Below, piece after piece: positions 12,776-25,026 of a stretch of 64,000 nt of DNA. Under the pieces are notes generated by a model. The model did no database searches, was not told the origin of the DNA, and was given only the letters and a program-made list of their open reading frames with translations. The DNA comes from Hevea brasiliensis (taxonomy: Eukaryota; Streptophyta; Magnoliopsida; Malpighiales; Euphorbiaceae). Every line of letters begins with the position of its first letter. Position 1 is the stretch's first letter. The position numbers and the translations under genes are program-made. The stretch spans positions 17,498,258 to 17,562,257 of the forward strand of contig NC_079497.1 of assembly GCF_030052815.1 (NCBI RefSeq), in the 5' to 3' direction.

Positions 12776-13322
12776 TAAATAAGCTTTTTCTTCACTTTCT
12801 TTTCTTTCCTCCACTACTCATCTTCAATTTAATTTCTAGTAATGTTTATCCATATTTTATGTCATATTAATTATTTACTCAACTGGACAAGTCGGCCAAA
12901 AATCACCTCTGAAGGCGAAATGACCAAAATGCCCTCCGTTTGGCTTAACGAGTCAAAATTGTCTGTACCGATTGAAAAATTTTTCTAAATATTTTCTTGG
13001 CATTCTAATGCCATAGGAACCTCAATGACCCTTCTCTGGAGTCTCAAAAATTATTTTATAATTTTTCCCCCGGGTCTAGGGCTCCTCGTTGCGAGAACCG
13101 CAACTTCCCTCTGGTTACCCATCGCTTGGGCACCGGCTCATTTAACTTGGTTGTATTTTATTTCTAAAATTTTTACTATATTTTTCTTATTAATATTTGA
13201 GTTAATTATGGTTCCTCACTTAAGTTTAAATATTTTTCCGAACGTTCTAGCTGTCCTGACCGACACCGGTCACCGGAACAGTATAATGTACGGAGTTGCT
13301 ACCGGGAGGGTGTTACAATTAA

Positions 13323-14433
13323 GGTCTCACTTTGCACATTATCCATTTAGCATGCATATTCATATACTTGCATACATTCCCATACATCTCATGCATTTAT
13401 GGATAAACAGTAAATATGGTATGATCATGGACTTTTTAAGGGATTCAATTCTGAGCCACCAAGAATTGAATTAGGGCATTCCTAGGTGCATTTCATTCAT
13501 TCATATTACAAGAGTTGCTGAATGAGTACATAATCAATACTTGATATTGAATTCCTCCCACTAGTCCCACAAATGCTCTTGACCTCCTTGTTCTTCTTAC
13601 AATCCAGTTACATAGTAATCCTTGGCATACCAAGGCGAATTTACAAGAACTAAATAAATGAAATTACAACCCAAAAATTATTTCAACCTTAATAATACAT
13701 GCCAAAAATAAATTAAAATAAATTAATTAATTTACAACCCAAAGAAACATAAAAGAAATAAATCCAATCACATTGGTCTTTTATAGTCCATGATCATCCA
13801 TCATGCATATTACTATTTAATAATTAAATAAAACATACATACTTAAATTAAATTGAATATCTCATATTCAACTTAAAAATCCATATTTGAATATGATTCA
13901 AACAATTTAAAAATTAAGATTTGAATCACATTCAAACAAATTTAAAAATTCAGAATTGAATCACATTCAAACAAATTCAAAAGTTCATATTTGAATCACA
14001 TTTAAACAATTTTAAAAATTCAGATTTGAATCATATACAAACAACTTTTAAAAATTCAGATTTGAATCATATTCAAACAACTTTTAAAATTCAGATTTGA
14101 ATCACATTGAAACAACTTTAAAAATTCAGATTTGAATCACATTCAAATAACTTTTAAAATTCTGATTTGAATCAAAATTTAATTGTGTGATTTGAAACTC
14201 TAATTAAACAATTTAATTAGACATAAAATAGACATAATTATGAGCATTAGATCATACAACAATTACACAAACATTGCCCAAACAATGCACACATAAGAAG
14301 TGCTCAAACCATGCGCACATAGAGTCTTCATCAAACCATCACCTTTATCATTGCAACCAGCAATGGATCTATCATCTCATGATCAAACCACACAATTAAA
14401 TCATATAATCAAGAATCTAAATGGCAAATATAG
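13323..14433 (-). other. copia leader between primer site and S1
   Basis: Non-coding leader of the copia element in sense orientation after the primer site. It includes an AT-rich stretch, the tandem array at 13875-14180, and no readable domain. Confidence 0.7.
13875..14180. repeat. Tandem array in the copia leader, unit about 41 bp
   Basis: About seven degenerate units built on AAATTCAGATTTGAATCAC followed by ATTCAAACAA. Unit length varies by a base or two. Located between the primer site and gag, where related elements carry their untranslated leader. Confidence 0.85.
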
Positions 14434-14447
14434 TGGCTCTGATACCA
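14434..14447 (-). other. copia primer binding site (initiator Met tRNA)
   Basis: In sense orientation it reads TGGTATCAGAGCCA, matching the 3' end complement of plant initiator Met tRNA. It lies two bases after the 5' LTR and fixes the element's orientation. Confidence 0.93.
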
Positions 14448-14449
14448 AT

Positions 14450-16506
14450 TGAAGGAGCAGAAGCATGAAAAACACAAGTTTAGATCATTGAAATTCAAAA
14501 TTTTTCTTCTAGGGTCACATGCATTATGCAATATTTATTTTTATCTATTTGATTTCAATGATAAATAGCATATTAAAACTCTTTTAATATATTTTTGGAT
14601 CTACATTTGCCATTTAAGATTTTAGAATTAATAGATTAATTCATTAGAACCCTAGATTAGATCAAGAACAAGTGCACTAACTTGTTTGATGCACTGCAGT
14701 GTGTTTGGCACCTTTGGGATGCACCTAGGACACCAGATGTTGTCCCTCTAGCTTGTCTACACCAAGATCACCAATGGCAGCCCCTTGAACAGCTTCTAAA
14801 GCTTTTCCAATCAATTAGAAAATTAGGTTTTGCCTTTTGAGAGATTACAGATGTAAACAGGACACTAGAAACGATTTTTAGTATTTTTAATTCAAGAGAT
14901 TGTTGGGAAATCTCTTTAAATTGATGAGAGATGAAGAAGATGAAAGGGAGAGGTGCTTTGGGGTGGCACCAATGAAACAAATAGCAGCTAGGTATTTTTC
15001 TTTTCATCCTTTCCCTTATATAGCTAGGTCTCCACTTAAAACCCTTGCCACATGTCACCTTCTGATTGGCTCTAGGTTTAATTGACTCAATCACATTGTG
15101 TCAAGTGTTAAACCTATATTTAATCTTGATTTTAATTATCTTACATGATTAAAAGACATATGGCAAGCTTATTTGTAGTGCCATGTGTCACCATCTCATG
15201 GTGCCACATGTCACCTAGTGAAATGATCAAAATATCCCTGTGTCTTAATTTTGAGTTCTTTACCCAAAATAATTATTTCTCTTCTTCTAATCAATTTATA
15301 TCAAATATAAATTAATTAATTAATCTCTATTAATTAATTTCTCATTAATTAAATTCATATTTAAACACTTTAAATATAAATTTAACTTATACTATACAGC
15401 CAATAACCAAACCTATTTAATTAATCAATTAAACACTTTAATTAATTAATTAAATCATATTTAATTTAGTGATTACTTGTGTATGTGTGTGACTTATTAG
15501 GCTCATCACTAATTGGCAATGAGACATTATATCAACTCTTAATATCATCAGAACTCTTTCTTACCATAAATGATTTATCTAAATCATTTTATGCACCTCA
15601 TAGACCATGGTTAACACCTAGCATAGTATGCCATAGCCACTCAATTAGTAATAAGGTTTACCTTAAATGAACCTATAATCATATGTTACCATGCACTAGA
15701 ATCTCTCTGTTACAAAATTCCAACTCAAGCTGGAGTCATGGTTTATGTCAAACCCCATTTGCTATGAATATTATGTTCTCTTTTAATTCCAGTTCTTGAT
15801 TAAAAAGATTTTCTCATTAGAAACTTTTTTCTGAATAAATCTATCTGTCCTGGCCAGGAATTTGAAACATCAAGAACAATTAAATGAACATAGGATTTTA
15901 TCCCTATTTACTTAGAGGAACATATTCCATCTTGATCAACGCCTACCTCCATATATAACTAGTAGGAGCCAACACATGCCCATATACCCATACACAGTAC
16001 AAGTATGAAAGCAGTATCGAACTCAAATCACCTATATACAAGATAATTGTGCTATCTCAGGTCTAAAGATTATATGCACTAAATGATTTATGACAATACA
16101 TTGACAAGAGTAAACTCCATGTGCTTGTCATAAATGTCACTAGTTCGACCTACTTATAATATAAGTGCCTATCATATTTGTTATATGGTATGAGACTCAC
16201 CATTACATCTTATTTACATCTCATATAAATAACTTGGGAACAAACATGATTACAATCTTTCTGGATAAGTCATGTTCTTATTGTAAAGTATCCTCGATTG
16301 TGAACCTATTTATGATACTTTGTGCTAGAAATACTGTTACTCATATTCTTAACAACTTAAGAATAGAATTTCTAACAAAATATCAATGGACCTTTTCTAT
16401 TACACATAAATATATTATGTAAATGGAAAAGTGAAAATGCCTTTTATTAATAAAGACATGTACAAGATACATACTAAATGATATGCTCTAGGGCATACTA
16501 CTAACA
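14450..16506 (-). repeat. copia 5' LTR
   Basis: Plus-strand limits TGAAGGAGCAG and ACTACTAACA, 2057 bp, matching 3567-5674 throughout by eye except for single-base differences and a deletion of about 50 bp next to CAATAACC (15401-15408). TG...CA ends are intact. The open frames read across it on both strands recur in the other LTR and are not considered genes. Confidence 0.93.
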
Positions 16507-17354
16507 CGTAGTTGGGTGATAACTAGAGTTAGTGACTCAATTATCCTACTTTGAGCATAGAGTCAGAGCATAAGTGGCACAATACTAGAGGTTTTTAATA
16601 TGATTGCAGTGTAATGGTGACACCTACTTGGTGGGATCATCTGGTCTCTGGTATGAGATCGTTGGCAGTGTTGGCATTACAGTGGAGTATTGCCTAAAGT
16701 TTAATGAAGATAGCACCTCCTTCATATGACATTGGAGCATAAGTATGACTCTACTCCCTAAAGGAGATTGGAGGTTATGAATAATATTCGTAGACTATAA
16801 AATGACATTCTAGGAAGGTTGACAACATAAAAAGAGAGCAGACAACTTTATATAGTTGTAGTAATGAGGTTGAGGTAGTACCTCTCTTACAGTCAGTTAT
16901 ACTGTAGAGTATGGTAATGTTTTTTGAAGAGAGACAGAAGAGTACCACTAATGTAATGATCTGTGGAATAATGTCCTAAATGGGACGGCAGTGTGATAGG
17001 AAATAGTGGCTCAGGTATCCCCTTAGAGAGAGTACAATTTTTGTTGTAAAGATCATAAGAGATCAGATCATGATGGATGCAGAGCTTTAGAGTAGTAAAG
17101 AAAAAAAAAAGGATCCTGTAGATTCCCTCCTTGAGATATTAGAGGGTAGTTTAGAGTTAAACAGAGGAAAGGACAATAACTGCAAGTCAGCGAAAATAAG
17201 TCATAAAATATCAGTAGATAAAAGGAACTATAGAAATGAAAATTTGGATAGTTGGTTTTAGATGCAACAGGAGAGAAATTCGAATGACAGTGAAAGTACT
17301 AGTCAGAGTGGTTAGAGCACCAATTTTAAGTAACATCAAGGTATTGATAGTGTG
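16507..17354 (+). pseudogene. G1 gag-region remnant
   Basis: Piece of G1 trapped between the copia and Athila insertions. Near 16623-16690 a plus-strand frame reads TPTWWDHLVSGMRSL, resembling the TWW block of chromovirus gag, then meets a stop. The rest is too decayed to follow. It starts with the copia duplication copy CGTAG and ends with the Athila copy GTGTG (17350-17354). Assignment to gag is tentative; assignment to G1 rests on the duplications. Confidence 0.5.
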
Positions 17355-18971
17355 TGTTTGCTGGTTTTATAACCCCGCAAATGCACGAATCGCTAACAAG
17401 TAATAAAGTGATGAGTAAAGTATCATTCCCACGAGGAATTTAATTAGTAAGTACCAATCTACACAGTAATTTTGACTGCTTAGGCTATCAAACAATGAAG
17501 GAACGAAAGCTGTCTATTTTAAACACTAAAATGATAAACTTAAAATGAAGTAATATATTTTGGAACAATTTCGAAATTAAGATTTCACACTTGAATCTTA
17601 CTATGGATGTTATCTTGTTTATTTACTGGATTGAGAATCGTTTGCCTTGATGGAAATCAGTCCTAAGGTATCCTAAGTCCTCTCTCAAGGCATCTAGGAT
17701 GTATTCTAATTAACTTAAACTCGACTTTCATAGCGATCAAATTAATTAAAATCCTTTAAGTTCTTTGACTAATTTTGAAATTCTATAAAGGTATCAGCCT
17801 ATGTCTAGGTCAGAATTTCTAGGTTCAAGATCTTGATTTTCTAATATTAATCTTCACCTTTCAGTCTTTCAATTAATATCTACAATCAATACTGAGTGGG
17901 TACCAACACATAGCATGCATTAAGATCACAAGAAATTAAATCAAGGAACAAATCTCAAATCTAATAAATAAAACTTAAAGTTTATCCACAACAATGATTA
18001 CAAACATTACTCTCCCAATTCCAGAATATGAAAACTACTCACTCATGAGTTCAGCAAACATCATGATAAAAAGGTAAAGACAGTAAAAAGAAATCATATA
18101 GAAGAAATAAAACAATAAAAATTCGTTTAAGGAGATGGAATGAAGGAACCGAAGAGAGTTTCAGCTTTGATCTTATGGAACTTCAGCTAGAATCTTGATA
18201 CTGATATTCTTCTCCTCAAGATGGCTGAAGAGAGTGCAGAATACGAGTCTCTTTAAAACTCCTAAAAAGATATTGTCAAAAGATCCTCCCTCTTTGGATG
18301 TTTTCACTTTCTATTTATAATAGATGTTCTAAAGTTAGGTCATTTGAGTCCCAAAAGCCTTAGAAATCTGATTTGAATGTGTAAACAAGAGCGAGAATTT
18401 GGGTTTAAAAATCGGCTGCCGCATGGTACACGGCCTGTGTGTCACTACACGGCCCAGGGCCATGTAACTTACTGGAGTGGAATTGTGGAGTCTTACATTG
18501 GCACAGAGACTTACACGGGTTTACGCTGGCTACACAGGCTTGGTTACACGGGCCATGTATTTTTGTTCTCAGAAAGTTCTTCAAGCTTGTGCCTGGCAGA
18601 GACTTACACGGGTCCCTGCAGATTACATGGGTCCAATTACATAACCCTTGTACTTTTATTTCTCCATTGGCTCTCTGGCTTTCGTCTGGTAAAAGGTTAC
18701 ACGGGTCTGTGGCTTGGCTTACACAGCCCGTGTACTTTGTATCAGCAGAAATTCTGAGTCTTTTGACTTCTCCAAGCTTCCCTTTTGCACTCCTATACTC
18801 TGGGGCTTCACCCAAACACCTGAAATGATGCAAAAAAATGGAATTAAGGGCTTGATAATAGAAATTACAAAAATTAATGAAATCAACTACTATGCATGGG
18901 ATTACTTACCTAAATGCTATGAAATAGTATACAATTGTACTTAAAAATATCTATACAATTCAAGTGTATCA
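17355..18971 (-). repeat. Athila 3' LTR
   Basis: 1617 bp from TGTTTGCTGGTTTTATAACC to CAAGTGTATCA on the plus strand. It matches the two halves of the other LTR (42341-42886 and 46405-47489) throughout by eye. The right-hand neighbour is a purine tract in sense orientation, which makes this the 3' LTR. It includes the cluster of CACGGGCCGTG-like motifs. Confidence 0.93.
18427..18735. repeat. Cluster of CACGGGCCGTG-type palindromic motifs in the 3' LTR
   Basis: About ten degenerate copies of TTACACGGGCCGTGTAC or its half (TACACGGG, CCGTGTAC) spread over about 300 bp in a GC-richer island of an otherwise AT-rich LTR. Because the motif is self-complementary, open frames of 120-140 codons appear on both strands; these are not taken as genes. 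The same cluster is in the 5' LTR and a similar one between pol and the env-position gene. Confidence 0.8.
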
Positions 18972-18985
18972 AATACCCCCAAGCT
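18972..18985 (-). other. Athila polypurine tract
   Basis: In sense orientation AGCTTGGGGGTATT lies directly before the 3' LTR start TGATACACTTG. It is the expected plus-strand primer position. Confidence 0.75.
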
Positions 18986-19629
18986 CAAACTTTTTCTTAT
19001 CCTCAAGCAAAATAAAACTCTATTTTAAAACACATTTCAGGGGATACTTAGGAATATAACCAATAATTTAATAAGCACAAAATTAAACTTCTCCAACCTT
19101 CATACCAATTACCCTCTTTCAAGGCATAAGGGTTCTAATAGCTGCCTGTTTAGAACTTCACCTCCTTTTTGGTGCTTCAACTAATTATTCCTCTTTGCAA
19201 GGCCATTAATAAGTCACAAATAACCTGTTTTATCAGGATAAACTTGAGAAACACTTAGTCCCCCAAATTTGCCTCTATTGTGAGTAATTGTGATGAAGTA
19301 ACTCAATTCTAACTCCATAGGCATATCTCAATTTCCTATCTCCACTAACGTAGCATACACTTTTCAAAAGATCAAAAGGTCTTTAAAATGGTTGTAATAG
19401 GGCTAAAGGGATAATGACTTGGTTGCCAATGAAAGGTTTATAGAGAATGCAAATATGAGGATAGCATGTAAGTATAAAATATCAAGTATACTAAGTTTAT
19501 TCTACTGATTTTGTATGGAGAGGAAGGGCTTTTGGTTTTTTTTTTTTTTTTTATAGTGCCAAGCATACTTCCATGATACTTATCTTGGGACTTCTTCTTC
19601 TTCTTTTTTTATTTTTATGTCCCTTTTGG

Positions 19630-19651
19630 CCCCCCCCCCCCCCCCCCCCCC
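19630..19651. repeat. Poly-C tract (poly-G in element sense)
   Basis: Twenty-two consecutive C on the plus strand, about 80 bp from a T17 run. The exact length is liable to sequencing or assembly error. Confidence 0.85.
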
Positions 19652-20408
19652 AAAACTCATTGCTTTTGCTGGGTTGGAAAGGTAAATTTTTCTTTGATTT
19701 TAATTGCACACTTGCACTCTTTCTTGAGTTCTACATCCTCTCTCCATTTTCTTTTTGCATTTTAATATACTTTTTACTTATGCAATTAGCTTCCTCAAAA
19801 GGGTAGGTATGTGTTTAGGCTAGGGGCTAGGTAAATAATATAGGTAAACAAGGAAAAAAAAAAAACCTAAGGGATAAATATGGGCTTTAAGTTGGCTACA
19901 AGGGATATACATTTTAATTAGGGGTGGCTAAGGCTTAGTGAGGTTATAGCAAAGAATGCCCTAATCATTTCTTCATCAAGCATATGCTAGGATTTCGCCT
20001 TGATAGGTCCAAGAGACATGTTCTAGAGTTGCTGAGGCATTATTAGGTTTGCTTGTATTTCAAAAAATTTTCACCTAATTTTACAAGTTCAATGTGACAG
20101 ATTAATGGCTATGAAGGGGTTTAACTAGTCTAGTTCCACTAAAGAGATTAGGTTTTTCACATACAACATGTTAGAATCCCTTTTTGCCTATCCAGATACG
20201 TTCATTCCTCTATCCTGTGGAGTCCAATTATTAGCTTACTAGAAATTGGTTATAGTTCTAAGTTTCACAATTCAAAGTTCAAAATTTTCAAAAATTTTCA
20301 AAAATTTTCAATATTTTTCTGGTTTCTAAAATTTTGATACACAAGAATATTATAGCTGAATTTAAACAATGTAATGATATGCATGTAATGATATGCAATG
20401 CACTTGTA

Positions 20409-20437
20409 CCCTCCCCCCCCCCCCTCCCCCCTCCCCC
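20409..20437 (-). repeat. C-rich tract resembling an internal purine tract
   Basis: C runs separated by single T, so the sense strand has G runs separated by A. Four or more G runs could form a quadruplex; it could also act as a second plus-strand primer. Neither is shown. Confidence 0.6.
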
Positions 20438-21168
20438 AAACTCAAACCGGACATTGTCCTCAATGTTAACATAATATGCAAAATTAGAGAAAACGTACAA
20501 AGATTATAAGAAAACATATTATTTATTAAACATTGAAAAATTTGGACATAAAGTAAATAAAAGAGACCTATGATTGTAATCTAGGACTAAGGTATTCAAG
20601 ATTTTACAATAAAGAACCTATCCTATAGTTCTAGGTCTAAAAGGTCTCTGATGGTGATGATGGCAATGCTGGCTCCTTTTCATCGAGCCTCTCCATTAGC
20701 ATGTCCAACTTGTTGTAGGCTTCCTGGAGGCTGTCCTCAATCGCTCACATCCTGTTGTTGATTGTGGTCTCCATGTGCTGTAGGTATGCGAGTACGAGGT
20801 CTCTAGGTGGTGGTGTGTATGAAGGCACTCGAGGGGGGGACTCCTGAAACATGGCTCTTGAGTTTTCTCTTGTGGCTGCGAAGTCTCGCCAGGTCCTTCT
20901 TGTGCTTCGTCTCTCCGAGGGATAGCATTCCCTTCGGCATCCGGCAAGTAGTAGGTGTTGCCCACCTTCTTACATATCCCCATGGATATGCAGATGGTTT
21001 GATCTATTCTTAATGTTCCAATTGATAGAGCGTAGCTTGTGATGTCCTAGAATGAATCTGAAGTGGAGGGCGATGGTTGTGACAAGGCCACTAAGCACAA
21101 TGTGCCTGGTAGGCTGATGACAGAGGTGGAAGAGGTGGTTGCACAAAAAGAAGCTGGTGCTGTAGCGC

Positions 21169-24100
21169 TGTAACATCCTCCCGGTAGCAACTCCGTACAT
21201 TCTACTATTCCGGTCACCGGTGTCGGTCCGGACAGCTAGAACGTTCGGAAAAATATTTAAACTAAAGTGAGGAACCATAATTAACTCAAATATTAATAAG
21301 AAAAATTTAGTAAAAATTTTAGAAATAAAATACAACCAAGTTAAATGAGCCGGTGCCCAAGCGATGGGTAACCCAGAGGGAAGTTGTGGTTCTCGCAACT
21401 AGGAGCCCTAGACCCGGAGAAAAATTCATAAAATAATTTTTGGGACTCCAGAGAAGGGTCATTGAGGTTCCTATGGCATTAGAATGCAAAGAAAATATTT
21501 AGAAAAATTTTTCAATCGGTACAGACAATTTTGACCCGTTAAGCCAAACGGAGGGCATTTTGGTCATTTTGCCTTCAGAGATGATTTTTGGCCGACTTGT
21601 CCAGTTAAGTAAATAATTATTATGATCTAAAATATGAATAAATATTGCTAAAAATTAAATTAAAAATGAATAGAAAAGAAAGAAAAAGAAAATGACTTAA
21701 ATCCTTAATTATGACATCACTATGATGTCATTTAAATGCCCTCCACTAATCACCATCCAACATCACAACAAAAATTCTTTAAAAAGGGAAAAATGACAAA
21801 TTAAGAAACCAATTTCTGGTTTCTTCTTCTTCCTCAAGCCGTGACCCTCTCTTCCATCTTCCTCCATTAAAATTTCTTTTATCACTTCCATTTTCCCATG
21901 AATTTTCACTACAAAACCCTAGACATCTTTCATTAAAACTTGTCTATACCTCTTGGGGAAGTGTTTGGTAGCCTAGAAAAGGAAAGAAAGTGAAGTTTAA
22001 GCTTGAGAAAATTCTGCCCTACTAAGGTTAGTGCCTAATTATACATATACCTCTCTTATTCCATGTTAGAGACTTAAAATGAGTAAGAATTTGTAAATTA
22101 AATGAACAAAATTTATGTGTATGTATACCATGGATTTTGGCAGCCCTAAGGAAGGGATAAGATTTATTGTTTTTGATGGACTTAGAGTGGACTAGAGATC
22201 ATGTTTAAAGTATATATATATGTGGATAATGAATTAGTGAGTTAACTAAGATATCTTGTGTAAATTTGAAATGGAAATTAGAGTTTTGGGAGTGAAACTT
22301 GGACTTTGCTTATGAAATGGTGAGTGAACATTCTAATGGTCAATTAGTGACCATTTGAGGTAAGTTGACCATAATTTGAAGTGAATTAGAGTATTACAAA
22401 CTGAATTGGTATGCTGCCTAGTGAGGGCAGCAGGTGAGGCTGTGAGTCCAGCCTGTTTAGACTCCATAACTCTGGCTGTGTAGGTTCAATTGGTGTTTGG
22501 CCAATTGGATATGAAACTAGACACATAATGGCACAATTTTGGTGAAGAAACCATGCCCAAAAGACCAAAGCAAGTGGACCAAAAACTAGCCCCAATCCGG
22601 ATGTCCTGCAACCAGATTCTGCAGAATGACCAAATGAACAGTAATTGTTCATTTGGCCATAACTCATTGTAGAATAGCCCAATTGACCTGAAATTTTTAC
22701 AGCAATAAGTTAAGATATAGAAAAATAACTTTCATGAAGAAATCTACCCCAAATTATGACCAGAACCTATCCAACAAGGCAGTTGCAGTCACTGTTCACT
22801 GCACTGTAGATATGGTCAGTTCTGCAATTTTTCAATCCAGCCAGCTGTGGTTTTTGGACTATAACTGGAGCTACAAAACTCCAAATGAAGTGATTCAAAA
22901 AAAGAAATTCAACTAGACAAAATAAGGAACAACTTTCATGTTTATCACTTTCTCAAATTCCCACTGCAACAGTAACTAATGGAACAATAATGTTAGGGTA
23001 CAAAAACTAAAAATTATGCTCCCTTAGTTTTAAGCTTAGAAATGGTATTGGTGATTAATTCCAACAAGTTTTGAATGCAAAATGTGGTATGTTGGGAGTG
23101 TTAAAACCAATGTACCTATTTTCTATGCAAAAGTCAATATTTTTGTTGACCAATGAGGTGAATAGTAACACTAAAGCTTGAAAATAAAAAATTACAAAAT
23201 TCAAAAGTATCAAATGCCCTAGTATACCTAACAAGATTGGTTTGGATAGTTTGGCATGCCAATAGGATTCAGTTAGCAGTACTGCACATGGCATTATGCC
23301 ATTCTATGATTTCATGGCTTTTAGCCATTCTGACCTTGTGTTGAGATTTGGCCTTGTGCCTGATGTTATTACAGCTTATTAGTCGCTCATTGCACACCGA
23401 GATGCACATGTGACCGATGGTGTGACGGCCGAGGTACTAGATACCCAAAGGCCGGTTACCCATTTATCCATCCGATGCCTAGTATAGGTTACTTGGGCAA
23501 CCAAAAGAATGAAAGTGGATAAAGTTAACGAAATAAATGATTATAACAAGTACAAAACAAGTAAAACATCGATACATTCAATGCATATTTATTTCTGTTA
23601 TTTCTTTCTATTTTATTATTTGCACCACTAAGCATTATTGCTTAGCGCGTTGCTTTTACCACGCGTAGGTTCTGGAGATACTGATCGAGAGCCCAGTAGA
23701 CCGCAGACCGGGTGAGACCAACCTGCAGCTCTGCATAGTGTCCGTGTCACCTCACCATCCACAGTGCATTGGTAAGACACTAGGTTTCATTTTGGTATTT
23801 TGTAACTAACTTTTATTTTCTCATATGTAATTGAACTTATGTAATGTATTTTGATGTTCATGTAAATAATGAAAATTGTGTTTGTGAATGGAAAAGTGAA
23901 TATTTATCTATGACTTATACATGATTATCACATGAGATGAATGATTGAGAAATGAAATGGAAAAATATTGAGATTTTGATATTGGAGTTTGAGATGATTG
24001 AATATGATTATTGGAAGTGTTTTTCACAGGTTCCGAAGAACTGTTTTCTCCATTTATAGCCAGTACTCTGCCGGATTTTCTTTAAAATTTTCAGAACCTC

Positions 24101-24258
24101 AAATAAATTATAATTTCAATAAATGACTTAAATAAATTATATTTCACAAGTTATATTCAAAACTATGATAAAAATTAATGAAGATAAAATAGAGTGTTCC
24201 GGTACACCGTGTGACATAGCTTACTCGGATATACTGTAGACGGGTAAGGGGTGTCACA
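21169..24258 (+). mobile_element. S2: solo LTR in the Athila env-position gene
   Basis: TGTAACATCC to GGGTGTCACA, 3090 bp, flanked by exact AGCGC copies (21164-21168 and 24259-24263). In plus orientation it starts with CTCCCGGTAGCAACTCCG, as S1 and S7 do in the other orientation. The shared palindrome is at 21712-21730, 543 bp from the start. No internal region attached. Confidence 0.93.
21712..21730. promoter_or_regulatory. Conserved palindrome (S2 copy)
   Basis: TGACATCACTATGATGTCA, 543 bp from the LTR start. An AT-rich CTTTAAAAAG follows about 45 bp downstream as a possible TATA box. Promoter role inferred. Confidence 0.4.
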
Positions 24259-25026
24259 AGCGCTGCCTGGTGACCATACACCACAAGAAGAATAGCTCGC
24301 TGGCATTTAACATGCCAAGGCTATCACCATGACCCATGATGGTGTGGGCGGCAAACCAGTACATGTAGCGCAGGGCTAGACTTGTGATACCTGTGGATTT
24401 GGACTTGCTGGAGTTATATGGCTCCGTGTTTGGGGCAATGAAACTCCAGAAGTTAATGTCGTTATAGAGCATGCGGTTCCTAGGAATCTCTTAGTGGCCG
24501 GCGCTGTCAAAGCTGAAGATGGCGTTGAACTCATTTATGTTCATCACCCGGTCAACACCAAGGAGGCAAAATTCAATTCTGCCTCTGTCTTCCCTATCGG
24601 TAGGCCATAAGGTGGCCTTGAAACTGTCCAAAAACTCTAATGTGGTGTCCCGGTATGCTGGGAACTGGAGTTGGGCGAACCTTGTCCACCCAATGCTATC
24701 GAGTAGCCCGTTGATCTCATCCTGCAGCCCGATTTGCTCCAGCAGTGCAAGATTCATGTATTTTGTGGAGCTTATTTTCCGGGTGTGAAGTCAAGTGCAC
24801 ATTGCCTTATGGGCATCATCATGGAATCCCTAAGGAATAGAGATTTCTAGTTGAGGAGCGGCTTATGGTTGCGGTTGCAGTGGAGGATGGGCTGGTTGAG
24901 AGGGTTGAGGAGAGGCTGCCCTTGTTATTGGGCGTTAGGGTGTCGGCTAAGGGGGAAAAGGTGAATATTCCCCTCCGTGCCTTGAGGAAGAGCCCATTCT
25001 TCACACAGATCTCTTTGCAGGAGCCA

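Larger units (their letters stand above)
9620..13317 (-). mobile_element. S1: solo LTR of a Tekay/Del-like family, in the copia leader
   Basis: Runs from TGTGACACCCC to GGGTGTTACA on the plus strand, 3698 bp, flanked by ATTAA on both sides (9615-9619 and 13318-13322), an exact 5-bp duplication. No internal region, primer site or purine tract is attached, so it is a solo LTR. Orientation is given by comparison with the 3' LTR of element A. It belongs to the subfamily with CGGTAGCAACTCCG near the LTR start, shared with S2 and S7. It carries the shared palindrome at 12757-12775 and about four internal modules of about 200 bp. Confidence 0.92.
3567..16506 (-). mobile_element. Angela-like Ty1/copia retrotransposon, complete but inactive, carrying nested solo LTR S1
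   Basis: Both LTRs, a purine tract, a Met-tRNA primer site and the order gag, protease remnant, integrase, RT, RNase H are present on the minus strand. The flanks are CGCAG (3562-3566) and CGTAG (16507-16511), a 5-bp duplication with one transition. Subtracting solo LTR S1 and its duplication leaves about 9.24 kb. The LTR start in sense orientation (TTAGTAGTATGCCCTAGAG) recalls the Angela family of cereals, whose LTRs carry ATGCCCTAGAGG near the start. Stops, frameshifts and a lost protease active site make it non-autonomous. It is inserted in G1. Confidence 0.92.
18986..20636 (-). other. Athila untranslated region between env-position gene and 3' LTR, with homopolymer tracts
   Basis: No coding domain seen. 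It holds T17 at 19536-19552, C22 at 19630-19651, a short tandem of AAAATTTTC near 20283-20312 and a C-rich tract at 20409-20437. In sense orientation these are A-, G- and G-rich tracts. A segment after the last one (AAACTCAAACCGGACATTG) resembles the sequence next to the true polypurine tract. Confidence 0.65.
20637..25026 (-). pseudogene. Athila ORF-1-like gene in the env position, broken and split by S2
   Basis: The start MAPAKRS at 25026 is followed by a stop within nine codons. The readable core (24491-24757) has LLDSIGW, FPAYRDTTLEFL and GRIEFCLLG, which I recognise as the Athila ORF-1 family (Pfam ATHILA type). A further frame at 24254-24472 has ALRYMYWFAAHTIMG. After S2 is removed, frames continue through ICKKVGNTYYLP and end at a TAG (20637-20639) after MERLDEKEP. 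Without S2 it is about 1.3 kb. The function of this family is unknown; env is only its position downstream of pol. Several frameshifts and stops. Confidence 0.75.

Noticed and set aside
9848..13474. Plus-strand frames of 84-149 codons around S1 as host genes
   Set aside because: They lie in S1 and across its right border, recur in S7 (56427-56807) and S2, and are LTR sequence; only their antisense recurrence was kept as a finding.
13875..14180. Regular repeats of about 41 bp as possible CRISPR or satellite
   Set aside because: No spacers, only about seven units, inside the copia leader.
14434..14447. tRNA-Met-like sequence
   Set aside because: Primer binding site of the copia element, not a tRNA gene.
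18377..18944. Overlapping open frames of 120-140 codons on both strands in the Athila LTR
   Set aside because: They arise from self-complementary CACGGGCCGTG motifs in a GC-richer island, recur in the other LTR with frame changes, and match no domain I know.
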